From Sterolibacterium sp. (GTDB lineage: Bacteria; Pseudomonadota; Gammaproteobacteria; Burkholderiales; Rhodocyclaceae): DNA of 64,000 nucleotides. Below, one piece after another: positions 36,992-44,885 of this stretch. Position 1 is the first letter of the stretch. Every line of letters begins with the position of its first letter. A model generated the notes under the pieces. It ran no database searches. It was not told where the DNA came from and worked only from the letters and a program-made list of their open reading frames with translations. The position numbers were made by a program, and so were the translations under genes. The DNA lies in contig JAQTOA010000002.1 in the NCBI GenBank assembly GCA_028713555.1, forward strand, positions 1 through 64,000, in the 5' to 3' direction.

Positions 36992-37452
36992 ATGCCCCGG
37001 TGCCACTCTTTAACATTCTGCTGGTCGAAGACGAACGGGCGGATGCCCACCTCGTAAAAGTCGCCTTTGTCGAAAATCATATTCTGGCCGACTTGCACCA
37101 CGTGGTTGATGGCCGGGAGGCGCTCGAATTCCTGCGCTGCCAGGGACCGCATTTTGCCAATAGTTCGCGTCCCGACCTGATTCTGCTGGATCTGAATATG
37201 CCGCGCATGGACGGGAGAGAATGCCTCGCCGAGTTAAAGAAAGACTCTGCTTTGTGCGATATTCCTGTGGTTGTGCTGACCACTTCCGAGGGCGAGCGGG
37301 ACGTCGTTGCTTCCTACAACCTGGGCGCTGCCGGCTACATTACCAAGCCGATGGATGTGGTTCAGTTCATGTCCGTCATTCGCGATATGGGCAATTACTG
37401 GTTCGCATTGGTGCGCCTGCCCGAACACAAGAAACCCGGCACTCCTAATTGA
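36988..37452 (+). CDS. Rcp1-like single-domain response regulator
   Basis: 154 residues, receiver only: LVEDERADAHLVKVAF, PDLILLDLNMPRMDGRECLA (phospho-acceptor D near 66), VVLTTSEGERDVVASYNLGA and AGYITKPMDV. No output domain. Rcp1-type receivers serve phytochrome-like kinases, matching the kinase immediately upstream. Start is TTG overlapping the kinase stop, with GGAG seven bases upstream. Could feed a phosphorelay or the kinase encoded next, or the chemotaxis machinery. Confidence 0.85.
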   Translation: MNAPVPLFNILLVEDERADAHLVKVAFVENHILADLHHVVDGREALEFLRCQGPHFANSSRPDLILLDLNMPRMDGRECLAELKKDSALCDIPVVVLTTSEGERDVVASYNLGAAGYITKPMDVVQFMSVIRDMGNYWFALVRLPEHKKPGTPN

Positions 37453-37482
37453 AGATAACGATTCTGGCAATGCACCATTAGC

Positions 37483-40400
37483 ATGAGCCACATCAAATAT
37501 TCCGATCTCGTCGATATCCAAAAGCTCCAGGCTCTGCTGGAAAGGATGGCTTTTAGAATCAGCAAATCATTTATGTCAATGTCGCAGCTCCCATTCCGGG
37601 CGCCTTTGTTTTCCAGTCTCCAGCTGAGAGTGACGCTGATGACAGTCAGTGTATTCGTCGCCGGGCTGTGGGTTGCCGCGCTGCTGCTAGTCAGGCATCA
37701 AGAAGAAAATCTGCACGACATGCTCGCGGCCCAGCAAGTGACCACCGCCCGCTATGTCGCGAGAGAAATCGACAGCAAAATCCGTATGCGGCTGGAAAGC
37801 CTGGAGTCGATTGCGGCGCGCATCCCATCGCCCATCGACGAAATACCGAAGCTGGAAAGCTATCTGCAAGAGCGGCGCGCGATCTACAAGATGTTCGATT
37901 TTGGGCTGATCGTGGTCAAACCGGATCTTAGCGCTGCCTATGCTGACTTCCCGGTTCTGCCCGGTCGCCGCACCAGCAACCGGCAGCTAGCGCCGTTCGC
38001 GGATGTAGCGCGTACCGGCAGGCCCTCGGTGGGCGAACCGCACATCGGACGCTACTCGGAAAGCCCGATGGTCCCGATGGCGGTGCCCATCAAGGACGAT
38101 CAAGGCCGGATGCGGGGCATTCTTGCCGGTATTACCAGCATCGATGCACCGTTCTTTCTGGAACCTCTCTCCCAGTATCGGCAGGCACAAGGCGGCAGCA
38201 TTGAGATTGTCGCGCCGCGCAGTGGGCTGATGTTGGCCGGTTCGGACCGGCGCAACATTATGAAACCGATGCCTGCCGCCGGCACGGTGCCGCTGGACGA
38301 CCGATTGGTGGCACAGGAAGGATCGTTAGTTGGCTTGAATGCGCAAGGTGTTGAAGAACTGGCTTCGAGCTATCGCATTTCTTCTTCGGACTGGTTCGTG
38401 ATCGTCCGTTTGCCGACCACAGAGGCTTTCGCGCCAGTACGCACACTACAAGCCCAAGTGCTAGCCATCGCCGCTGCCCTGTCGCTGATCGTCGGCCTGC
38501 TCACCGCGCTGCTGGTGCGCTACGCCCTGCACCCGGTCAAACTGCTGGCGATAGATATGAATTCGATGTCGCGCGGAGTGAAGTCGCTGCATGCGCTGCC
38601 GGTGCTGCGGCAGGACGAAGTGGGTAATCTGGTCGATAGCTTCAATCGCTTTCAGGCCAGTCTGCTCAGCGAGCAGGCCGCTCAGCGCGAAGGCGAGGAA
38701 CGCTTGCGCACTTTGATCGAAGCGATTCCGGATGCAGTCCAGTTCAAGGATCGCGACGGTCGCTGGCTGGTATTCAATCGCACCGCACAGTGCTCCTTTG
38801 GCCTGGAACACGTGGATTGCCAGGGAAAGAGCGACGTCGAACTCGCGCAACTGGCTCCGCCGTCCTTTCGGGATCCGCTACTCCAGTGCCGAGCTACGGA
38901 CGAGTTGGTATGGCAGGCAGGCACGTTGTCGCGCGTGGAAGAGGTCATTACGCTGCCCGATGCTTCGATTCTGACCTTCGATGTGACCAAAGTGCCGCTG
39001 TTCGAGTCGGACGGTGCACGCAAGGGGTTAGTCATCATTGGCCGCGACATCACCGCCGCCCGGCGCGCAGAAACCGAATTGCAACAACTGGGTGAAGCCG
39101 TACGGCAATGCTCCGAAGCGATCATCCTGGTCGATGAAACGCTGCACTTCCAATATATCAATCCGGCGTTCGAGCGCTTGCTCGGCTACACCCTCGACGA
39201 AGTGCGCGGGCGATCGCTGTCGTTGCTGGTTCCGGACGATCCGGCACTGCGGGAGACCAACGCCATAATCCTGGGCGGCCCCTTTACCGGCGAGCGGTTA
39301 CGCCGAGCCAAGGATGGTCGAGTAGTCCCGGTGTTGCTTAACATCGCGCCGATCAGGCTAGCCGACGGGCGACGGATCGGACTGGTTGGCACCATGACCG
39401 ACCTGACCCACATCAAGCAAGTGGAGGCTCGGCTGGAAAGCGAGCGAACGCACTTGCGCACGTTGGTACAGACCATTCCAGACATGGTCTGGTTGAAGGA
39501 TCCGAATGGCATTTACTTGGCCTGCAATCCGGAGTTCGAGCGGTTCTTCGGCGCCCCGGAAGCCGAAATCATCGGCAAGACCGATTACGATTTCGTTGCT
39601 GCGGAACTGGCCGATTTCTTTCGCAAGAAAGACCGCGAGGCGATGGCTGCCGGCCGGCCCAGCGTCAACGAGGAATGGATCACCTATGCCAGCAACGGCC
39701 ATCGCGCCCTGCTCGAAACGATCAAGACGCCGATGAGCGACGGCACTGGCCGGATGATGGGCGTGCTTGGTATCGCGCGCAACATCACCGAACGCAAGCA
39801 GGCAGAAGCGGAGCTCAAGCGCTCCAACGCCGAACTGGAACAATTCAGCTACGGCATCTCCCACGACATGCGCCAACCCTTGCGCATGATCGCAAGCTAC
39901 CTGCAACTCTTGGACAAAGAGCTTGCCGACCAACTCGACGACGAGAAACGCAAATTCCTGAACTTTGCCAAAGACGGGGCCAAACGTCTCGATCAAATGT
40001 TGGTTGGCCTGCTTGAATACTCCCGTGTCGGCCGCAAGGGTGAGCCGCCGGTGTGGATCGAAAGCCGCGCCGTCCTCGACGAAGCATTGCTTTTCCTGCG
40101 ACCGGCAGTTGCCGAGGCGCAGGCAATCGTTCGTGTCGAAGGAGATTGGCCGCGAATTCTGGCCAGTCCCGACGAAATGCTGCGGCTGATGCAAAACCTG
40201 CTGGGCAACGCGCTTAAGTACCGAGTCCCCGGACGCACCCCGGAAGTCGCCGTGACTGGCGAAATCGTCGGCAAGGAGTGGTGCATGTGTGTTGCCGACA
40301 ACGGTATAGGTATCATTCCAGACCAGATTGGACGGCTGTTTCAGGTCTTCCAGCGTTTGCAAAGCCGCGCTGTTTATGAAGGTACTGGCATCGGTTTGGC

Positions 40401-40509
40401 GCTTTGTCGCAAGATTGCCGAGCATCATGGTGGTAGGATCTGGGCAGAATCAGCAGGCGAAGGACAGGGTAGCCGGTTCTGCGTTGCGCTGCCACAGGGA
40501 GCATTTTGA
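37483..40509 (+). CDS. Cache/PAS membrane histidine kinase
   Basis: 1008 residues. The first ~25 residues (YSDLVDIQKLQALLERM) look like the beginning of a PocR-type sensor domain, cut short. A membrane helix (about 45-67), a periplasmic dCache-like domain (about 68-320), second helix (about 327-349), a HAMP-like segment, three PAS domains (AIPDAVQFKDRDGRWLVFNR; AIILVDETLHFQYINPAFER; TIPDMVWLKDPNGIYLACNP), HisKA (SYGISHDMRQPLRMIASYLQ) and HATPase_c (GIGIIPDQIGRLFQVFQRL, GTGIGLALCRKIAEHHGGRI). Start uncertain: 37483 has no good ribosome site, 37546 is an alternative. Thirty bases after the receiver gene, so likely its partner. Confidence 0.85.
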   Translation: MSHIKYSDLVDIQKLQALLERMAFRISKSFMSMSQLPFRAPLFSSLQLRVTLMTVSVFVAGLWVAALLLVRHQEENLHDMLAAQQVTTARYVAREIDSKIRMRLESLESIAARIPSPIDEIPKLESYLQERRAIYKMFDFGLIVVKPDLSAAYADFPVLPGRRTSNRQLAPFADVARTGRPSVGEPHIGRYSESPMVPMAVPIKDDQGRMRGILAGITSIDAPFFLEPLSQYRQAQGGSIEIVAPRSGLMLAGSDRRNIMKPMPAAGTVPLDDRLVAQEGSLVGLNAQGVEELASSYRISSSDWFVIVRLPTTEAFAPVRTLQAQVLAIAAALSLIVGLLTALLVRYALHPVKLLAIDMNSMSRGVKSLHALPVLRQDEVGNLVDSFNRFQASLLSEQAAQREGEERLRTLIEAIPDAVQFKDRDGRWLVFNRTAQCSFGLEHVDCQGKSDVELAQLAPPSFRDPLLQCRATDELVWQAGTLSRVEEVITLPDASILTFDVTKVPLFESDGARKGLVIIGRDITAARRAETELQQLGEAVRQCSEAIILVDETLHFQYINPAFERLLGYTLDEVRGRSLSLLVPDDPALRETNAIILGGPFTGERLRRAKDGRVVPVLLNIAPIRLADGRRIGLVGTMTDLTHIKQVEARLESERTHLRTLVQTIPDMVWLKDPNGIYLACNPEFERFFGAPEAEIIGKTDYDFVAAELADFFRKKDREAMAAGRPSVNEEWITYASNGHRALLETIKTPMSDGTGRMMGVLGIARNITERKQAEAELKRSNAELEQFSYGISHDMRQPLRMIASYLQLLDKELADQLDDEKRKFLNFAKDGAKRLDQMLVGLLEYSRVGRKGEPPVWIESRAVLDEALLFLRPAVAEAQAIVRVEGDWPRILASPDEMLRLMQNLLGNALKYRVPGRTPEVAVTGEIVGKEWCMCVADNGIGIIPDQIGRLFQVFQRLQSRAVYEGTGIGLALCRKIAEHHGGRIWAESAGEGQGSRFCVALPQGAF

Positions 40510-40705
40510 ATGCTCCCCATAACGCCTGGTACGCGCACCTGAAAAACCTCAGTGACCGGCCCTGGTGGATTGCCGCGATGGTATCGTTGGGCATCACCTT
40601 GTTCGAATATCTGCTACAGGTGCCCGACAATCGAATTGGTCATCAAGCCTTGGATCTGGGCCAGTTGAAAATAATGCAGGAAGCCATCATTGTTTTGATT
40701 TACAA
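40507..40705 (+). pseudogene. Truncated DUF486 (DMT-family) gene
   Basis: In frame from the bases following the kinase stop, NAWYAHLKNLSDRPWWIAAM, VSLGITLFEYLLQVPDNRIG and LGQLKIMQEAIIVLIY match the middle of DUF486/DMT small membrane proteins. The N-terminal ~35 residues are absent and the match ends abruptly near 40705, where the frame runs into the antisense of arsA. The gene is thus broken at both ends and is a scar at the joint between the sensor cluster and the ars operon. The 121-codon ORF in the track is this remnant plus arsA antisense. Confidence 0.7.
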
Positions 40706-42564
40706 CCAATGCCATCGCGTTCCATACGGGCAGCTATTGATGTTTGGAGTTGATGGACAACGTGCTGATCTGAAGTCAATTGCGCCAAGCCCTTTGCGCC
40801 GATCGGCGCTTCCGGCAACCAGGGAATCAGGGCGCAGCGTGAAGAGAGCTTATCGGCCACGCGCCGGATGAACGGGATCTCGTAGTGGCCGCACTGGGCC
40901 AGCAAAGGATTGCGGGTGCCGCTGGCGAGCAGGCTTTGATTGATCACCCAGGCGAAGGGCTGAATCCCGGCGCGCAGCAGATCATCTTGCAGGCGCTCTG
41001 CCTCGTGCACCGGCGTGGCTTCCGGCAGGGTGACGATCAGCACCTTGGTGAAATCCGCGTCGCGCAGGCGCGGCAGCAGGCTACGCACGGCTTCCGGCAT
41101 GTCGCCCTGAGTACGCAGGACTTCCCGGTGGTAAGACTCGGCGGCATCGAGCAACAGAATGGTGTGCCCGGTGGGCGCCGTATCGAGGACCACAAAGCCT
41201 TCCTTGCCGGCATCGACTGCCCGCGCGAAGGCACGGAACACGGCGATTTCCTCGGTGCAAGGCGAACGCAAATCTTCTTCGAGCATGGCGCGGCCATTCA
41301 GGTCGAGATGGCTGCCGGCCTTGGCGAGAACTTCGGCGGTGTATTGGGCGATTTCCGCGGCCGGGTCGATGCGGCTGACATTTAATAGGGCGATGCTTTC
41401 GCCCACCGCGGCAGCCACGTGAGCGGCCGGGTCAGTCGTCGAGAGCTGCACCGGGAAGCCGCGCCGGGCAAGCGCCATGGCGATGGCCGCGGCGACCGTG
41501 GTCTTACCCACGCCACCCTTGCCCATGGCCATGATGACCCCGCGTCCGGCCTTGGCGATTTCATCGACCAGCACGCTGAGTGGTCCAGGTAGCCGAGTCG
41601 TGGCTGCATTGGATGGAACCGACAAATTGGCCATATCCGGGTAAGCCATCAGGCGCAGCGCAGGCAGTCCCACGGTGCCTAGTGGCAGGAAGGGGGTCAC
41701 GGTGCGTGGCAAGTGGCTCAGTCCTGGCGGCACGGCGGCAAGTGCCGCATTGGCTCGCCGCATCATGGCATTGGCAATGGAGTCGTCGGCGCGATCAGTG
41801 GAAAACAGGCCATTGATGGCGAGTTGCAGGTTGCTGACGCCGAGTTCAACCAACTCCGCACGGGTGCGTTCCGCCTCGCGCAGGGCCGAGGTGTCGGGGC
41901 GGCTGACGAGGATCACGGCGGTGCTGGCGGGGTCGCAGAGCCGTTCGACGGTAGCGGCATACAGCGCCTTCTGTTTTTCCAGTCCGGCCAGCGGGCCGAG
42001 ACAGGATGCGCCGCTGTCAGAGGAGGCGATGAATTCGCTCCAGGCCGAAGGCAGCGTCAGCAGCCGCAAGGTGTGGCCGGTCGGCGCCGTGTCGAAAATG
42101 ACGTGATCGAATTCTGCAGTGGCCTGCGGTTGGCCGAGCAGTTTCGAGAACTCGTCGAAGGCGGCGATCTCGACCGTGCACGCGCCGGAAAACTGCTCTT
42201 CCATGCTGGCAATCGCCGCAGCCGGAAGCACGCCCCGGTAGGGCGCCACCATGCGTTCGCGATAATCCCGGGCCGAAGCTTCGGGATCGATGTTGAGGGC
42301 ATAAAGACCGGCGGCATCGGGGATGGCCGTCGGTTGCGCACCGAGGCTGACGCCCAGCACTTCATCCAGATTGGAGGCCGGATCGGTACTGACGATCAGC
42401 ACCTGTTTGCCGGCTTCGGCCAGCGCCAGACCGGTGGCGCAGGACAGCGAGGTCTTGCCCACGCCGCCCTTGCCGGTAAAAAATAAGTGGCGGGTGGTCG
42501 CCTTGGGCAAGCTCACGACGAAGTTCTCAGCAGCAGCCGGATTTCGGATTGCAGGCACCGGCAA
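40687..42564 (-). CDS. arsA: Arsenite-transporting ATPase
   Basis: 625 residues with the duplicated ArsA layout: half one with P-loop FFTGKGGVGKTSLSCATG (about 30) and half two with MGKGGVGKTTVAAAIAMAL (about 343), and DTAPTGHTLRLL / DTAPTGHTILLL signature segments in each half. Couples ATP hydrolysis to arsenite extrusion through the Acr3/ArsB carrier. The start lies within arsD: TTG 42564 or GTG 42558 give translationally coupled overlap of about 35 bases; a GTG 45-50 bases further in is another option. Last gene of the ars operon; its 3' end overlaps the DUF486 scar on the other strand. Confidence 0.92.
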   Translation of the reverse strand: MPVPAIRNPAAAENFVVSLPKATTRHLFFTGKGGVGKTSLSCATGLALAEAGKQVLIVSTDPASNLDEVLGVSLGAQPTAIPDAAGLYALNIDPEASARDYRERMVAPYRGVLPAAAIASMEEQFSGACTVEIAAFDEFSKLLGQPQATAEFDHVIFDTAPTGHTLRLLTLPSAWSEFIASSDSGASCLGPLAGLEKQKALYAATVERLCDPASTAVILVSRPDTSALREAERTRAELVELGVSNLQLAINGLFSTDRADDSIANAMMRRANAALAAVPPGLSHLPRTVTPFLPLGTVGLPALRLMAYPDMANLSVPSNAATTRLPGPLSVLVDEIAKAGRGVIMAMGKGGVGKTTVAAAIAMALARRGFPVQLSTTDPAAHVAAAVGESIALLNVSRIDPAAEIAQYTAEVLAKAGSHLDLNGRAMLEEDLRSPCTEEIAVFRAFARAVDAGKEGFVVLDTAPTGHTILLLDAAESYHREVLRTQGDMPEAVRSLLPRLRDADFTKVLIVTLPEATPVHEAERLQDDLLRAGIQPFAWVINQSLLASGTRNPLLAQCGHYEIPFIRRVADKLSSRCALIPWLPEAPIGAKGLAQLTSDQHVVHQLQTSIAARMERDGIGCKSKQ

Positions 42565-42898
42565 CCACCCTGATGCGGGGTTTCTCCGCGGTCGTCAGGG
42601 TGATGCCCAGCTTCTGAACCAGCTGGATGCGCGAAGGATACATGCCGGTGGAAACGATGTGCCCATCGACCAGCAATATCGGCAGGCGATCCATCCCCGC
42701 TTCCATTTCCTTGACGATCGCGGCATTGCCGGCGAAGGCCTGCGGTTCCTGGGACAGGTTGTAGCGCTTGACCTGAATATCATGCTCTGCCAGCCATTGC
42801 AGGTCGGCCGAGAACTGGACCAGTACCGGGTCAACTTCCACACCGCAAACGCCGGTCGAACAGCACATCGCGGGATCGAAAACTTCGAGCTTCTTCAT
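42527..42898 (-). CDS. arsD: Arsenite metallochaperone ArsD
   Basis: 123 residues. Delivers As(III) to ArsA. Thioredoxin-like fold with the essential cysteines C12-C13 and C18 (PAMCCSTGVCGVEVD) and a C-terminal CNPKSGCC group (C116, C122, C123). The remainder shows NLSQEPQAFAGNAAIVKEM and LPILLVDGHIVSTGMYPSR, diagnostic of ArsD. AGAGGAAATGCC ribosome site. Lies between acr3 and arsA. Confidence 0.95.
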   Translation of the reverse strand: MKKLEVFDPAMCCSTGVCGVEVDPVLVQFSADLQWLAEHDIQVKRYNLSQEPQAFAGNAAIVKEMEAGMDRLPILLVDGHIVSTGMYPSRIQLVQKLGITLTTAEKPRIRVVAGACNPKSGCC

Positions 42899-42931
42899 GG
42901 CATTTCCTCTCTTGTTGCCAGCCCTTGCGTC

Positions 42932-44002
42932 CTACCCATGACTGGGTAATTGGGCTGATGTCGAAACAAAATACTTCCTCTGAAACCATAGCGAGACATT
43001 GACCAAACCGATCATTACCGGCACTTCGACCAGGGGTCCGATCACCGCCGCAAAAGCGACACCCGAGTTGATGCCGTAAACCGCCACGGCAACCGCGATG
43101 GCCAGTTCGAAATTGTTGCTGGCGGCGGTGAACGAGAGGGTGGCACTCTTTTCATAACTGGCCCCGAGGCGCATGCTCATGAAGAACGAGAACACGAACA
43201 TCACCACGAAGTAGATCAGCAACGGAATGGCGATGCGCACCACATCCAGCGGAATGCCGATGATCAGCTTGCCCTTCAGGCTGAACATCACCACGATGGT
43301 AAACAGCAGCGCGGCCAGGGTGATCGGTCCGATCTTCGGCACGAAATGGGCGTGATACCAATCCTTGGTGACAAAGCGTAGCATGATCACGCGCGTCAGC
43401 ACGCCGGCTATGCAGGGGATGCCCAGATAGATGAAGACACTCTCGGCGATCTGCCTGATCGAGATATCGACCACCGAGCCGGACAGCCCGAAGAACGGCG
43501 GCAACACCGTGATGAACAGCCAGGCATAGACACTGAAGAACAGCACCTGGAAAATCGAATTGAAGGCCACCAGGCCGGCCGCGTACTCGGTCGAGCCCTT
43601 GGCGAGCTCGTTCCAGACAATCACCATGGCGATGCAACGCGCCAGGCCGATCATGATCAGGCCCACCATGTATTCCGGCTGGTCCTGCAAAAAAATCAGC
43701 GCCAGTGCAAACATCAGCAGCGGCCCGACGATCCAGTTCTGCACCAGGGAAAGGCCCAGCACCTTCCAGTCTCGAAATACGTCGGGCAAATCCTCGTAAC
43801 GCACCTTGGCGAAGGGCGGGTACATCATCAGGATCAGTCCGACGGCAATCGGAATGTTGGTGGTGCCAACCTGGAAACTGTTGATGAATGCCTCGATGCC
43901 TGGCACGAAGAAGCCAAGCCCAACCCCGAGCGCCATCGCTGCAAATATCCAGACGGTCAGGTATCGATCAAGAAATGAAAGCCTTTTTGTCAGGGTACTC
44001 AT
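42932..44002 (-). CDS. acr3: ACR3-family arsenite efflux carrier
   Basis: 356 residues, about ten membrane helices. Exports As(OH)3/arsenite. Starts [20 protein letters not shown] with the FVPG motif; the conserved cysteine needed for transport lies in [20 protein letters not shown]; a second block is [20 protein letters not shown] and [20 protein letters not shown]. Belongs to the bacterial ACR3 group rather than the ArsB family. Starts nine bases after the arsR stop, so it is in the arsR transcript. Confidence 0.95.
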   Translation of the reverse strand: MSTLTKRLSFLDRYLTVWIFAAMALGVGLGFFVPGIEAFINSFQVGTTNIPIAVGLILMMYPPFAKVRYEDLPDVFRDWKVLGLSLVQNWIVGPLLMFALALIFLQDQPEYMVGLIMIGLARCIAMVIVWNELAKGSTEYAAGLVAFNSIFQVLFFSVYAWLFITVLPPFFGLSGSVVDISIRQIAESVFIYLGIPCIAGVLTRVIMLRFVTKDWYHAHFVPKIGPITLAALLFTIVVMFSLKGKLIIGIPLDVVRIAIPLLIYFVVMFVFSFFMSMRLGASYEKSATLSFTAASNNFELAIAVAVAVYGINSGVAFAAVIGPLVEVPVMIGLVNVSLWFQRKYFVSTSAQLPSHG

Positions 44003-44011
44003 GTGTAGCCC

Positions 44012-44371
44012 CTAGCGGACGGGTTTTGTGCTTGCGCGACGGCGTTTCGCCGTGCTGTTGGCAGCCATGGTCTTGGGCAGACAACTGCCGCCGTTGCAGC
44101 AGTTCTGGGTCAGGAAGGCGAGCAGGTCGTCCATCTCGGTGTAATCGGCGGCGTAATAAATGAAGCGGCTTTCCTGCCGCCCGGCAATCAGCCCCACCCG
44201 GCTCAGATGCGCTAGATGGAAGGACAGCGTGGCCGGCGCCAGAGCCAACTCTTCGCCGATGACGCCGGCGCTGAGGCCCTGCGGTCCGGCTTGCACCAGC
44301 AGGCGAAAGACGCTGAGACGCTTTTCGTGTCCGAGTGCGGCAAGTCGCGATGTGGCATCTTTTGTTTTCAT
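44012..44371 (-). CDS. arsR: Arsenite-responsive repressor ArsR
   Basis: 119-residue ArsR/SmtB winged-helix repressor. HTH EELALAPATLSFHLAHLSRVGL; the arsenite site is probably the C-terminal C91-C92..C97 group (QNCCNGGSC), like the C-terminal sites of Acidithiobacillus-type ArsR, because the classic ELCVCDL motif in the HTH is absent. The ORF track adds 30 codons upstream; ATG 44371 follows the operator directly. First gene of the arsR-acr3-arsD-arsA operon. Confidence 0.93.
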   Translation of the reverse strand: MKTKDATSRLAALGHEKRLSVFRLLVQAGPQGLSAGVIGEELALAPATLSFHLAHLSRVGLIAGRQESRFIYYAADYTEMDDLLAFLTQNCCNGGSCLPKTMAANSTAKRRRASTKPVR

Positions 44372-44391
44372 GTTTCGAGTATTGTCGAAAC
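44372..44391. promoter_or_regulatory. ArsR operator palindrome
   Basis: GTTTCGA-GTATTG-TCGAAAC, perfect seven-base arms, immediately before the arsR start and over the predicted -10 element. Position and symmetry are those expected for an autoregulating ArsR dimer. Confidence 0.75.
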
Positions 44392-44406
44392 GACAGGCAA
44401 AGTCAA
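44378..44406 (-). promoter_or_regulatory. Sigma70 promoter of the ars operon
   Basis: Minus strand: TTGACT (44406-44401), 17-base spacer, AATACT (44383-44378). The expected start of transcription coincides with the A of the arsR ATG (44371), predicting a leaderless arsR message; no ribosome site is present. The -10 lies inside the operator palindrome. Confidence 0.65.
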
Positions 44407-44885
44407 ATAATGCTTTTTCGTTGACCCCAAGGGGATTGCGAGATCCGTCGATCCGGCACAAGGCAGAGAAATACCGGTATTCGATTGTCGTGATCTATAT
44501 GGCATTGGCATGGCGCAATGCAGCGAGTTTGTGGAGTGGCAATGCTGTCGCGATCACGCCGTGCCAGCCCGGTGTCGACCGGCAAGAGACGTTCGGCCTT
44601 CGACGCCATGACAGTCAGCGATCTGGGGTGGAGCCGTTACTCGCTAATTTTCTGCGAACTGCGGCTCTTCGGCCATAACGGCGGTTCGCGATCGATTGAA
44701 GAACAATTCTGAGCAGCAGCTTCGAACGTCTGCTTACCGGCAAGCCGTGGGTCCGCACCCGACCCACACCGGCCGGTCGATCCCTCAGAAGTTCAAGGAC
44801 AGGTTACTGAGCGAAGCAGTCACCCGACGCGGCAACCGACAGGTAGAATCCTGCTTTGTCTAGTTCACTGAACTTGAGATGACTG
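44407..44885. other. Intergenic region between ars operon and caspase gene
   Basis: About 480 bases. Short frames on both strands have no ribosome site or recognisable domain (for example MTVSDLGWSRYSLIF, plus strand). I see no IS end, RNA gene or repeat. The caspase-gene promoter must be at its right end. Confidence 0.4.
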
